From Nocardia panacis (GTDB lineage Bacteria > Actinomycetota > Actinomycetes > Mycobacteriales > Mycobacteriaceae): a DNA stretch of 64,000 nt. Of the stretch, positions 33,782-42,283 are shown in pieces. Made by a program: the position numbers and the translations under genes. Under the pieces are notes generated by a model. The model did no database searches. It was not told where the DNA came from and saw only the letters and a list, made by a program, of their open reading frames with translations. Position 1 is the stretch's first letter. Every line of letters starts with the position of its first letter. The stretch is taken from the NCBI RefSeq assembly GCF_003598715.1, contig NZ_QZFU01000023.1:531802-595801 (forward strand), written 5' to 3'.

Positions 33782-35020
33782 GTGCACACCGATCTCGCGA
33801 CCGAAATAGAACTCGAGGCTGTTCTAGATCATGGCCACGCCGAAACCATCAAGGCCACACTGCCTTTGGTGGCGTCCAAGGTGGACGAGATCACGGCGGT
33901 GTTCTACCGCACCATGTTCGGCCGACATCCGGAGCTGATTCGCGATCTGTTCAATCGCGGCAATCAGGCGCAGGGCTCCCAGCAGCGGGCGCTGGCCGCC
34001 TCGATCGCCACCTTCGCCGCCTACCTGGTGGATCCGCAGCGACCCCACCCGCACGCCGTGCTGTCCACCATCGCGCACAAGCACGCCTCGCTCGGCGTGA
34101 TCGCGGAGCAGTACCGGGTGGTGCACGACAATCTGTTCGCCGCGATCGTCGAGGTGCTCGGCGCCGACATAGTGGACGGAGCGGTCGCCGCGGCATGGGA
34201 GCGCGTGTACTGGTTGATGGCCGACGCCCTGATCGAACGCGAACGCGACCTCTACGCCGGGGCAGGAGTCGCGCCGGGCGATGTTTACCGCAGGGCGCGG
34301 GTCCTCGCTCGTGACGACCAACCGGGTGATATCGCCGTCTTCACCGTCGTATCGGCCGATCCGGACGCACCGCTGCCGAATTTCGCCGCGGGACAATATG
34401 TCTCGGTCGGTGTCGAACTGCCGGACGGTGCGCGGCAGTTGCGCCAGTACAGCCTGGTCAACGCGCCGGGCGGGGGTCGGTACAGCTTCGCGGTCAAACG
34501 CGTCGAGGCCGCGCTCGGATGTCCGGCGGGCGAGGTCTCCACCTGGCTGCACGACTATCTGCGAGTCGGCGCGGTCATCGATGTCACCGTGCCGTTCGGC
34601 GACGGCACGATCGACGCGGCGGCGGACGTGCCGCTGGTGCTCGTCTCGGCCGGTATCGGCGCGACGCCGATGATCGGCATGCTCGAGCAGTTGGTGCGTG
34701 CCAATCCGGAGCGGCGCACCCTCGTCGTGCACGGCGACCGCTCCCCGCGGACCCATCCCCTGCGCGCTCGCCTGGACGAGCTGATGGGCAAGCTGCCGTC
34801 GGGGCGTGTCGAACTCTGGTATCAGGATTCGGTGCCCGGCGCCCGGCAAGGTCTGGTCGATCTCACCGAGGTCGAGGTCCCCGCCGACGCCGACATCCGG
34901 GTGTGCGGTCCGGTCGGATTCCTGCACGAGGTGCGGATCCAATTGCACGCCTTGGGGTTCGCCGACGAGCGGATTCGGGTCGAGCAGTTCACACCGACAG
35001 ATTGGCGGTTGGCGGACTAA
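33782..35020 (+). CDS. hmp: Flavohaemoglobin, nitric oxide dioxygenase Hmp
   Basis: 412 residues from GTG 33782. The globin domain covers residues 1-155, with Phe CD1 in LIRDLFNRGNQ and the proximal haem His in STIAHKHASLGV (about residue 101). A ferredoxin-reductase module follows: the FAD site LRQYSLVNAPGG and flavin/NAD motifs VSAGIGATPMIGML and CGPVGFLHEV. The enzyme converts NO plus O2 to nitrate with NAD(P)H. The N-terminus is about 16 residues longer than in E. coli Hmp. Together with nsrR it forms the usual NO-detoxification pair. Confidence 0.95.
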   Translation: MHTDLATEIELEAVLDHGHAETIKATLPLVASKVDEITAVFYRTMFGRHPELIRDLFNRGNQAQGSQQRALAASIATFAAYLVDPQRPHPHAVLSTIAHKHASLGVIAEQYRVVHDNLFAAIVEVLGADIVDGAVAAAWERVYWLMADALIERERDLYAGAGVAPGDVYRRARVLARDDQPGDIAVFTVVSADPDAPLPNFAAGQYVSVGVELPDGARQLRQYSLVNAPGGGRYSFAVKRVEAALGCPAGEVSTWLHDYLRVGAVIDVTVPFGDGTIDAAADVPLVLVSAGIGATPMIGMLEQLVRANPERRTLVVHGDRSPRTHPLRARLDELMGKLPSGRVELWYQDSVPGARQGLVDLTEVEVPADADIRVCGPVGFLHEVRIQLHALGFADERIRVEQFTPTDWRLAD

Positions 35021-35060
35021 CGTCTCAAATGCTTGTCACTGACGGCTGTATGCCGGCTGG

Positions 35061-35066
35061 TACGGT
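35061..35066 (+). promoter_or_regulatory. Leaderless -10 box before the TetR gene
   Basis: TACGGT ends six bases before the GTG at 35073, the position expected for a leaderless transcript. No clear -35 or ribosome site. The wider 10-mer TACGGTGACG also occurs at 29331-29340 beside the orphan TetR-type palindrome. Confidence 0.4.
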
Positions 35067-35072
35067 GACGAC

Positions 35073-35633
35073 GTGGGCACAAGAGACGACCTGTTGGCGG
35101 CGGCCAAACACAGCCTGGCCGAGCGGGGCTACGCGCGGACCACGGTGCGCGATATCGTCGCGGCCTCGCAGACGAATCTGGCCGCCATCAACTACCACTT
35201 CCGCACGCGCGACGCACTGCTCAGTCAGGCCATGCTCGAATCGACCGCCGAGGCGATGGATCGCGTACTGGAATCGGCGTCCACGACCGCCGAGTCGAGC
35301 CCGGCCGACCGATTCGACCGGCTCTGGTCGGAGCTGATCGACTCCTTCGGCACGGATCGCGAACTCTGGGCCGCCAATATCGAAGTCCTCGCCCAGGCGC
35401 TGCACACCGAGGATATCCGCGACGAACTGGCCGCCGAGCAGGACGAGGCCCGAACACAATTGGCGGCCAGGCTCTTTCCCGATCAGGAGGGTGCGGCGGC
35501 CGCAGGGGCGACGGTCATGACCCTGGTCACCGGCCTGCTCGTGCAATGGATGATCGATCCCGACAACGCGCCCACCGGGGCCACCCTGGCCGAAGGGATC
35601 GCGACCATCGCCGCGGTGCTGCACGAGAAATAG
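35073..35633 (+). CDS. TetR-family transcriptional regulator
   Basis: 186 residues from GTG 35073. The helix-turn-helix is TTVRDIVAASQTNLAAINYHF, shown in part as VRDIVAASQTNLAAINYHF, with a Y-H-F turn as in typical TetR proteins. The C-terminal domain resembles TetR_C_6-like ligand domains (DELAAEQDEARTQLAARLF). It is convergent with the carotenoid-oxygenase gene, with only three bases between stops. Its target is not obvious. Candidates are the divergently spaced genes here, or the DHA2 exporter region, which shares a 10-mer with its promoter. Confidence 0.9.
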   Translation: MGTRDDLLAAAKHSLAERGYARTTVRDIVAASQTNLAAINYHFRTRDALLSQAMLESTAEAMDRVLESASTTAESSPADRFDRLWSELIDSFGTDRELWAANIEVLAQALHTEDIRDELAAEQDEARTQLAARLFPDQEGAAAAGATVMTLVTGLLVQWMIDPDNAPTGATLAEGIATIAAVLHEK

Positions 35634-35636
35634 TTC

Positions 35637-36989
35637 CTATTCATCGGGTATCCAATTGCCGTGGAAGCCGAGCGGAACCCGTCCCGGTAGGTGGATGCGG
35701 GCCACCGGTTCGCCATCGAAATCCTGTGCCGCGAGGATCACCAGGTCGGCCGCGCCCCGTATCGGGTTGTGTACGAAGGTCATGATGTAGCCGTCGTCTT
35801 CTGTTTTCGGCGCGGCACAGGGGACGAAAACCGGTTCGCTCACCGCCGCGTCCGCGCCGAATTCGTGTGTCTCGGTGCGGCCTCGTTCCAGATCGTGTTT
35901 GAGCAGAGCATTGCGGTAGGCGGCTTCCGGCCGCTGGGCGAGCACCGAGGCGCCCCGATAGAGTTCGGTCCCCGCCGTATATCCGTAGCGGTGCGGACGC
36001 ACTTCCCGCAAGCCGTTCATTCGCGGAAAGTCCTGTGGGCGGTCATCGATTCCGGTGCGGTGCACGATTCCGGCCGCTGTATCCACCCGCCAGCGCTCCA
36101 GGGTGCGGGGGACGCCGAAGACATCGGTGATATCGGCGTGCGCGGGCGCGACGATGAGATCGATGACGATCTCGGCGCCCATCTCGTACGCGTTCAACAC
36201 GTGGGAAACCTCGCACGGGGCGGTTTCGATCCAGGTCGGCACCGCGCCCGTGCGCGGGAGGACACCGACTCTGGTCGGCCGATCGTGGTCCCACTCGACC
36301 GGCACCTGTCCCTTCCCGAGTCGTTCCACGCTGAATACGAACGGGGTGTCGAAGAGGACCACATGGTTGTCCGTCAGCGCGAAATCGTGCATATTCGGAT
36401 TTCCCGGCACCGGGATATCGACCGCGCGTCGCACCACACCGCCGCGATCGGTGACAATGTGCTGGACATATTCGACGCCGAATTGGATCGCGACGGAGTG
36501 CAGTTCGCCCGTCGACCGATCCACCTTCGAATGGGCGTTGGCACAGAATCCGGCGGGAGTTCGGCCCAGATCCGATTCGCCGACGGTGTCCAGTTCGTAG
36601 GTCATCGCGTAGGGTGGCGGGCCGCCCTCGACCAGTGCGATCGTGTGGCCACTGTGTTCGACCACCTGGACATTGGGTGCGAATCCCCACGGCGAACCCC
36701 CCACCACCTTCGGTTCCTCCCCCAATTGCGCACTGACCGATGGACTGCGCACCCACCGATTGCGGTACCACTCGGCCCGGCCGTCGCGCAGCCGTACGCC
36801 GTGCACCATCCCCGCCCCCATCGTCCACTGGTAGGCGGCGGGTTCGTGAACCCGCACCGGGTTGGGTCCGATTCGTAGGTACCGTCCGGCGAGTTCCCTC
36901 GGCACCGTTCCGGTGCTGGGCAGGTCGAATGCGGTGACCTCCTCGGTCACCGGCGCGAACGGACCGTCCAGATATCTATTGATTGACAT
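35637..36989 (-). CDS. Carotenoid cleavage oxygenase family enzyme
   Basis: 450 residues from ATG 36989, preceded by AGGAGAT. The four iron-ligand histidines of the family are found in ANAHSKVD, NMHDFALTDNH, EVSHVLNAYE and LGFHGNWIP, and the start GRYLRIGPNPVRV is the usual N-terminal motif. The enzyme is a seven-bladed propeller that cleaves a double bond of carotenoids, stilbenes or lignin-derived phenylpropenes with O2. Actinobacterial members often act on lignostilbene or isoeugenol, so the substrate is open. It is divergent from a serine-hydrolase gene, with 180 bases between. Confidence 0.92.
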   Translation of the reverse strand: MSINRYLDGPFAPVTEEVTAFDLPSTGTVPRELAGRYLRIGPNPVRVHEPAAYQWTMGAGMVHGVRLRDGRAEWYRNRWVRSPSVSAQLGEEPKVVGGSPWGFAPNVQVVEHSGHTIALVEGGPPPYAMTYELDTVGESDLGRTPAGFCANAHSKVDRSTGELHSVAIQFGVEYVQHIVTDRGGVVRRAVDIPVPGNPNMHDFALTDNHVVLFDTPFVFSVERLGKGQVPVEWDHDRPTRVGVLPRTGAVPTWIETAPCEVSHVLNAYEMGAEIVIDLIVAPAHADITDVFGVPRTLERWRVDTAAGIVHRTGIDDRPQDFPRMNGLREVRPHRYGYTAGTELYRGASVLAQRPEAAYRNALLKHDLERGRTETHEFGADAAVSEPVFVPCAAPKTEDDGYIMTFVHNPIRGAADLVILAAQDFDGEPVARIHLPGRVPLGFHGNWIPDE

Positions 36990-37169
36990 TGAAATCTCCT
37001 GTGGCACAAGCACTTAACGCGCCGCGTCGAAAATGGGAGTGCTGACACCAGGCTACGTTGTCTTGATCAAATGAGCAATACAAGCGTTTGAAACATGTGT
37101 AATATATGCGACGTGGGCCGGCAGGACGGCTGGCCGCGCAGCAGAGCATCGTCATCGAGGAGAGACAGC

Positions 37170-38324
37170 ATGACGCGAACCAAGCCCGGTATCAACGGCA
37201 TCGGGCTGTTCACCGGCATCGCCCAGCACGAGAACTTCGGCCGTATGCCGAGCCTGGCCGACTCGGTCCGCATGGCTCCCGCCCCGAAGCCGTACGAATT
37301 CCCGAGCGCCCCGATGCGATTGCCCGACACCTACACCTACGATGACAGCCGCCGCCCCGTCGCGAATCTGCTGGTAGAAACCGAGACCGCCGCACTACTC
37401 GTCCTCGTCGACGGCGTCATCGTCAGCGAGCAGTACTGGCTCAGCGGCGGTGTCGACGTGCCGTGGCTGAGCATGTCGGTAGCCAAGAGCGCGGTCTCGA
37501 TGCTGGTCGGAATGGCCGTGGCGGACGGCGCGATTCGCGATATCGGCGACCCGATCAGTGACTACGTCCAGGTGCGCCCCGGATCGGCGTATGACGGCGT
37601 CTCCATCAAGGCGGTCCTGCAAATGTCCTCCGGCGCGCGCTGGAACGAGGACTACAGCGATCCCGACTCCGATGTCCGCCGACTCGGCGCGGCCATGTCG
37701 GGCGAATCGACGCTCGACGACATGGTTGCCAACATGGTCCGCGAGCACGCGCCGAATACGCTGTGCCGCTACAACTCCGGCGATACACAGGCCCTCGGTT
37801 CGCTCGTCGTGGCGGCCACCGGACGCACACTGGCCGACTATATGAGCGAGAAGCTCTGCGCACCCCTCGGCATGTCCGCGCCCGGATACTGGTTGACCGA
37901 TACGGATGGGCGCGAAATGGCCTACGGCGGGCTCAATCTCACGGCACGCGACTACGCGAAGCTGGGCGAGTTGGCCCGGCGCTGCGGGGATTGGCACGGC
38001 ACCCAACTCATTCCGGCCTCCTGGATGCGCGAGTCCGTCACTCCCGACGCACCGCATCTGCAACCCGGCCACCCGGTCGTCGGCAATCACGCCCTTCCGA
38101 CGGGGTACGGATACCAGTGGTGGATTCCGGACGCGGACCGGGGCGACTTCTGCGCCATCGGCGTCTACAACCAGTTCATCTATGTCGATCCCGTCGCCGC
38201 CGTCACCGTGGTGAAACTCTCTGCCAACCGCGCCTACGGCACCTCCCCCACCGAAGCGGCCAGTCGAGAAGAGGAGACCGTGGCCTTCCTCCGCTCGATC
38301 GGCCACCATTTCCGCACGCGATAG
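37170..38324 (+). CDS. Serine hydrolase of the class-C beta-lactamase fold (NylB-like)
   Basis: 384 residues from ATG 37170, with GAGGAGAG upstream. A longer frame from 37095 gives unlikely residues. The catalytic Ser-x-x-Lys is in SMSVAKSAVSMLVG and the Tyr-x-Asn in LCRYNSGDTQAL. The region PISDYVQVRPGS and the substrate-loop NLTARDYAKLGELA are those of the 6-aminohexanoate-dimer-hydrolase/esterase EstB group. No signal peptide is present, so it is probably a cytoplasmic esterase, amidase or lactamase rather than a resistance enzyme. Ends at a hairpin shared with the convergent amine oxidase gene. Confidence 0.88.
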   Translation: MTRTKPGINGIGLFTGIAQHENFGRMPSLADSVRMAPAPKPYEFPSAPMRLPDTYTYDDSRRPVANLLVETETAALLVLVDGVIVSEQYWLSGGVDVPWLSMSVAKSAVSMLVGMAVADGAIRDIGDPISDYVQVRPGSAYDGVSIKAVLQMSSGARWNEDYSDPDSDVRRLGAAMSGESTLDDMVANMVREHAPNTLCRYNSGDTQALGSLVVAATGRTLADYMSEKLCAPLGMSAPGYWLTDTDGREMAYGGLNLTARDYAKLGELARRCGDWHGTQLIPASWMRESVTPDAPHLQPGHPVVGNHALPTGYGYQWWIPDADRGDFCAIGVYNQFIYVDPVAAVTVVKLSANRAYGTSPTEAASREEETVAFLRSIGHHFRTR

Positions 38325-38333
38325 TCGCCGCCC

Positions 38334-38356
38334 CTCGGCCCTGACTCAGGGCCGAG
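38334..38356. terminator. Bidirectional hairpin
   Basis: Eleven-base arms CTCGGCCCTGA and TCAGGGCCGAG around one C, in the 34-base gap between convergent genes (stops at 38324 and 38359). Confidence 0.75.
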
Positions 38357-38358
38357 CA

Positions 38359-39699
38359 CTACTCGTCGCGGAACTCGGTGATCAGGGACCGCGCCGTGGT
38401 GATACCGGATTCGATCGCGCCGTCGACCACTACGCCATTCCAGCCGGTGGCCCAGTCCGCGCCCGCGAAGCGCAGGCGCGAATCGGATTCCCGGAAAAGG
38501 CTCCAGCCATTGAAGAATTGGCCGCTCTTCAAGGTGGCCCAGGTTTGACCGGACCATTTGTCGGCGACCCAGTCGTGCCCGTCGCAGGCCAGGACACGCA
38601 GATCGTCGCGCCAGACCTCGACCGCCTGCTGGGCCGACGCCGGATCCCGCAGATCGATCGCGGTGTGATCGGAACCGAAGCCGACGAGGATGGTGGCGTC
38701 GTCCTCGGTGAAGTATTCGGTGCGCAGCAAGGAGATCGGGTACCGACCGGGGGCGCAGGCCAGCATCGAATGCCTGCCCGCGACCTTGATCCAGATCTTG
38801 AATCCGACGCAGTTGCCACCCTCCCGGATCAACCGCCGCTGTTCGGCGCCAAGAACGGGGGCGAACGAGATGTTCTTCAACGCCCCGAGCGGCACGGTGA
38901 CGATGACCGCGTCGGCGGCGCGGACCGTGCCGTCGGCCAACGTCACGCTCGCGCTCGTCCCGTCGTGATCGACCGCGACGACCGGTGTGTTCAAGGCGAT
39001 CTCGGCGCGCAGATCCGCGGCGATCGCCGTGTAGATGCCGTGCATGCCGCCATCCAATTTGAAACGCAACGTCTGATCGTCCAGCAGCGCGGGACGGTGA
39101 TCGCTCAGCGCCGCCCAGTGCACGGCCATGAGCGGCGACGCGGTGGCCGTCGGCCCCTGGTAGGCAGCAGACCAGTAGGCGTCGGCCAGATCGATCTCCT
39201 CACGGGTGAACGTTCCGTCGCGGAGTGCGTCGAGCACACCGGCCTCGTCGGCGGCGAGAAAACGTCGCCGCACTTCGGGATCGGTATCCGGGTCGCGCAG
39301 GATCGCGAATGGGTCGTGCGGATAGGGGAAGAAGCGCGCCGAATCCGCGAAAACCCTTCCGTGCGTGCGATACAGGATGGCGTCGAGATCGGCTTCGCTG
39401 CCGCTGCGCACCGCGCCGTCACCGATCCAGTACGCGGACTCCACCTGCGGGCTGGGGTGAATCCCCTGCCCGTAGCGGCGTATTTCGGTCCAGATGAACG
39501 GCTGCATCCAGTGCACCCAGGTCGCGCCGAGTTCCAGTCGCCGCCCGAGTCGTTCGGCGGTCCATGCTCGACCGCCGATCCGATCGCGCGCCTCGAAGAT
39601 CTCGACCTCGACGCCCGCCCCCTCGAGTTCGCGGGCGGCGGTCAAGCCCGCGAAGCCCGCGCCGACCACGATGACGCGCGGGGGTTTCCTGGATGCCAT
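38359..39699 (-). CDS. Flavin-containing amine oxidase
   Basis: 446 residues from ATG 39699 (MASRKPPRVIVVGAGFAG). A long in-frame extension to 40722 runs antisense-shifted through the transporter gene and is not real. FAD motifs: VIVVGAGFAGLTAARELEGA, GGRAWTAERLGRRLELGATW, and the C-terminal RLRFAGADWATGWNGVVVDG (shortened). These are the monoamine-oxidase/putrescine-oxidase signatures. It probably oxidises a primary amine or an aromatic amino acid to imine and peroxide. It lies 150 bases downstream of an MHS-type transporter and next to the 3-hydroxyanthranilate cluster, so an aromatic amine is an attractive but unproven substrate. Confidence 0.88.
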   Translation of the reverse strand: MASRKPPRVIVVGAGFAGLTAARELEGAGVEVEIFEARDRIGGRAWTAERLGRRLELGATWVHWMQPFIWTEIRRYGQGIHPSPQVESAYWIGDGAVRSGSEADLDAILYRTHGRVFADSARFFPYPHDPFAILRDPDTDPEVRRRFLAADEAGVLDALRDGTFTREEIDLADAYWSAAYQGPTATASPLMAVHWAALSDHRPALLDDQTLRFKLDGGMHGIYTAIAADLRAEIALNTPVVAVDHDGTSASVTLADGTVRAADAVIVTVPLGALKNISFAPVLGAEQRRLIREGGNCVGFKIWIKVAGRHSMLACAPGRYPISLLRTEYFTEDDATILVGFGSDHTAIDLRDPASAQQAVEVWRDDLRVLACDGHDWVADKWSGQTWATLKSGQFFNGWSLFRESDSRLRFAGADWATGWNGVVVDGAIESGITTARSLITEFRDE

Positions 39700-39851
39700 T
39701 GACAAACCGCCTTCCGATAGCCGATCACGGAATCGCCGCCGGATTCCGGGCTTCTGGATTCCGAGCAATGGCGTCCTCCGCGCAGTTGTGGTGCACCTCA
39801 CCGTAAACGGGGATCCAGCGGGCGAATTGTCGGTGAGTGCACTGATTTTGG

Positions 39852-41138
39852 CTATTCGCGCGGAATGGCCAGCGAAGCAAGCAGACTCAGCAGCGAGATG
39901 ACGCAGGTGTAGGCGGTGATGGACCAGGAAGTTCCGGTGGCGGCGTAGATCGAGGCGGCGACGAGCGGGGTGATACCGCCGCCGAGCAACGAGGCGATCT
40001 GATAGGCGATCGATGCTCCGGAGTAGCGCACATCGACGGGGAAGAATCCGGCGGCGAGGGTGCCGACGGGCGCGTAGGTCATCGAGATGATCACGCCCAT
40101 GACGACCATGTAGCCGATGATGAGCGGCCGATTCCCGGTATCGACGACGGGGAAGAACACCAGCGACCAAGCGATTCGGGTGGCGGTGCCGTAGACGAAA
40201 ATGTCCCGCAATCCGAATCGGTCGCCCGCGAGCGCCCACAGCGGGGAGGTGATCAGCCAGGCGAGTGTCCCCGCGATCACCGCCGCGAGCATGAACGGTT
40301 TGCTCAGTCCTTGGACCTTCGCCCCGTAGGACAGCATGTACACCATGAAGACGTAGGAGACGGCACTGTTTCCGACCAGGATGATCGCGGCGAGCAGCAC
40401 CCGGCGCCAGTGCCGGACCAGCACCGCACGCAGCGGCGCGCGCGAGGGACCGTCGTGGCGCACCCGCTCGACGAATTCCGGACTCTCCTGCACGTGCACC
40501 CGCAGGTAGAGGCCGATGCCGATCAGAACAACGCTGAGCAGGAACGGGATTCGCCAACCCCAGGCCAGGTAGTCGGCCCGATCCAGCAGCGTCGAGCACG
40601 CCAGGAACGCGCCGTTGGCCAGGAGCAACCCGGCGGGCGTGCCGAGCTGCGGGAACGATCCCCACAGCCCGCGCCGTTTGTCGGGCGCGTGTTCGAGGGT
40701 GAGCACGACCGCGCCGCCCCATTCACCGCCGAGCCCGATGCCCTGGACGACGCGCAGCAGTACCAGCAGCAGCGGCGCCGCCACACCGATCCGGTCGTAG
40801 TTGGGCAGCAGACCGATACCCACCGTGGCCAAACCCATGACCAGCAGCGAGACGATCAAGGTGGTGCGACGACCGATGCGGTCGCCGAAGTGGCCGAAGA
40901 TCAGGCCGCCCAGGATGCGCGCGCCGAATCCCACGGCGAGCGTGCCGAAGGCGGCGATGGTGCCGACGACCGGATCGAGTGCGGGAAAGAACTGTTTGTC
41001 GAAGACCAGCGCCGCCGCCGTCCCGTACAGGAAGAAGTCGTACCACTCGATGGTGGAGCCGATGGCCGAAGCCCATGCCACAGTTCGGATCTGGCTCGGT
41101 GCGGCAGGCGGGGCGTGCTGGGTGGATAGGGTCGACAA
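39852..41138 (-). CDS. MHS-family MFS transporter (aromatic/organic-acid importer)
   Basis: 428 residues if started at TTG 41138, which is preceded by CCGGAGG. An ATG at 41177 in frame is also possible. The MHS signature is ASAIGSTIEWYDFFLYGTAA, followed by GGLIFGHFGDRIGRRTTLIV, and RVVQGIGLGGEWGGAVVLTL in helix 4 region. These belong to the ShiA/ProP/KgtP branch of proton symporters importing shikimate, alpha-ketoglutarate or aromatic acids. It lies downstream of the LysR gene on the same strand and is close to the nba-type operon, suggesting uptake of anthranilate- or kynurenine-like acids. That substrate is inference. Confidence 0.88.
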   Translation of the reverse strand: MSTLSTQHAPPAAPSQIRTVAWASAIGSTIEWYDFFLYGTAAALVFDKQFFPALDPVVGTIAAFGTLAVGFGARILGGLIFGHFGDRIGRRTTLIVSLLVMGLATVGIGLLPNYDRIGVAAPLLLVLLRVVQGIGLGGEWGGAVVLTLEHAPDKRRGLWGSFPQLGTPAGLLLANGAFLACSTLLDRADYLAWGWRIPFLLSVVLIGIGLYLRVHVQESPEFVERVRHDGPSRAPLRAVLVRHWRRVLLAAIILVGNSAVSYVFMVYMLSYGAKVQGLSKPFMLAAVIAGTLAWLITSPLWALAGDRFGLRDIFVYGTATRIAWSLVFFPVVDTGNRPLIIGYMVVMGVIISMTYAPVGTLAAGFFPVDVRYSGASIAYQIASLLGGGITPLVAASIYAATGTSWSITAYTCVISLLSLLASLAIPRE

Positions 41139-41265
41139 GGGAACCTCCGGAATCGGGCGACGCGCACCGTCGCGCATCGTCGACCCGAGCAGTATGTGAC
41201 GGCAACCACATGCTCAACCAATGCCAATTCGGCCTTCGGCCATACCCATTCGGGCATGGCGCGAT

Positions 41266-42207
41266 TCAGGCGACGTCCGGATCCAATCCGGCGGCATGCG
41301 CCCTGAGCTGCTCGAACAGCGCCGCCGCCGCAGGGGTCGGGGACCGTTCGGCGGGCACGCTCACACCGACCGCGCGCCGAATCGAGGGCAGCGGGAACTC
41401 CACCAGGCGCAGGCGTTCATCGCGCTCGGCGATGAGCATCGGCAATGCCGCCAGGAAATCGCCGGTGAGCAGCAGTTCCCGCAGCGTCGGCAGGGAGGTG
41501 CACTCCACCCGATCCGCCGGGATGGCCAGATTCTCCCGAATGAACAGCGCCTCGAGTTCGGCCCGCAATTCGGTCTGCTCGACCGGGAAAACCCACGGGA
41601 ACTCGGCGAGGCGGCGCAGGTCGGGCGCCTCGAGTTCGTGGACGGGATGGCCGACCCGCGCGACCAGCCGGATCGGTTCGCGATACAGGACGTGCCCCAC
41701 GATGCCGACCGGCGCGGTCGCGGAGAGCCGACCCACGATCAGGTCGCATTCGCCCGCGAGCAGTGCCGCGTGCAGCAGATCCGGCGTGGACTCCCGCACG
41801 ATCACCGTCAAGCCGGGATGCTCCCGCTTGGCCGCCGAGATCGCATGCGGCAGCAGGATATTGGATCCGGCCAGGTGGGTGCCGACGGTGACCGCGCCGA
41901 TATCGGCCCTGGCGAGTTGCTCGAGCCGACGTTGCGCGAGCCGCAGTTGACCGAGCACCGCCCTGGCGTGTTCGAGGAACACCGCGCCGGATTCGGTGGG
42001 GGTGACCCCGCGCGGTCCGCGCTCGAACAGGTCGACGCCGAGGATCTCCTCGAGTTCGCGCAGGCCGCGACTGACCACCGGCTGGGTGATGAACAGCGTT
42101 TCGGCGGCGGCCACGATGCTGCCGCAATCGGCGATGGCGGTGACCAGGTTGAGGTGTCGCAACTTCAGGCGACCGTCGAGCAGACGAGCGGAACTCACAG
42201 ACCGCAC
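41266..42207 (-). CDS. LysR-family regulator, probable NbaR-like activator
   Basis: 313 residues. The helix-turn-helix is LKLRHLNLVTAIADCGSIV with AAAETLFITQPVVSRGLREL, the standard LysR N-terminal 65 residues. The effector domain includes VGTHLAGSNILLPHAI and DLIVGRLSATAP, as in the GbpR/PcaQ subgroup. It is divergent from the aminomuconate-semialdehyde dehydrogenase gene, with 76 bases between, and nba clusters carry a LysR regulator in this way. The expected co-inducer is 3-hydroxyanthranilate or a ring-cleavage product. Confidence 0.92.
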   Translation of the reverse strand: MRSVSSARLLDGRLKLRHLNLVTAIADCGSIVAAAETLFITQPVVSRGLRELEEILGVDLFERGPRGVTPTESGAVFLEHARAVLGQLRLAQRRLEQLARADIGAVTVGTHLAGSNILLPHAISAAKREHPGLTVIVRESTPDLLHAALLAGECDLIVGRLSATAPVGIVGHVLYREPIRLVARVGHPVHELEAPDLRRLAEFPWVFPVEQTELRAELEALFIRENLAIPADRVECTSLPTLRELLLTGDFLAALPMLIAERDERLRLVEFPLPSIRRAVGVSVPAERSPTPAAAALFEQLRAHAAGLDPDVA

Positions 42208-42210
42208 CCT

Positions 42211-42258
42211 ATACCCGTACAGGCATACGTCTACCGAAATTCGGCATTGGACGGGTAT
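42211..42258. promoter_or_regulatory. Symmetric elements in the LysR / nba promoter region
   Basis: ATACCCGT (42211-42218) and its exact inverse ACGGGTAT (42251-42258), with the palindrome CCGAA-A-TTCGG (42234-42244) between. They fill the 76-base divergent space. LysR proteins often bind a promoter-distal recognition site and a proximal activation site, and these pairs are candidates. Confidence 0.55.
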
Positions 42259-42283
42259 TTCGGCTGGTCATAGTCTCCGAGAT

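Noticed and set aside
37081..37105. GTTTGAAAC palindrome and TAATAT box upstream of the beta-lactamase-fold gene
   Set aside because: Arms are too short and the -10/-35 spacing does not fit a promoter. It could be chance in this AT-rich gap.
38359..40722. A 787-codon minus-strand open frame covering both the amine oxidase and part of the transporter
   Set aside because: Its N-terminal 340 codons are a shifted reading of the real transporter gene, rich in Arg/Pro with no domain. The amine oxidase starts at 39699.
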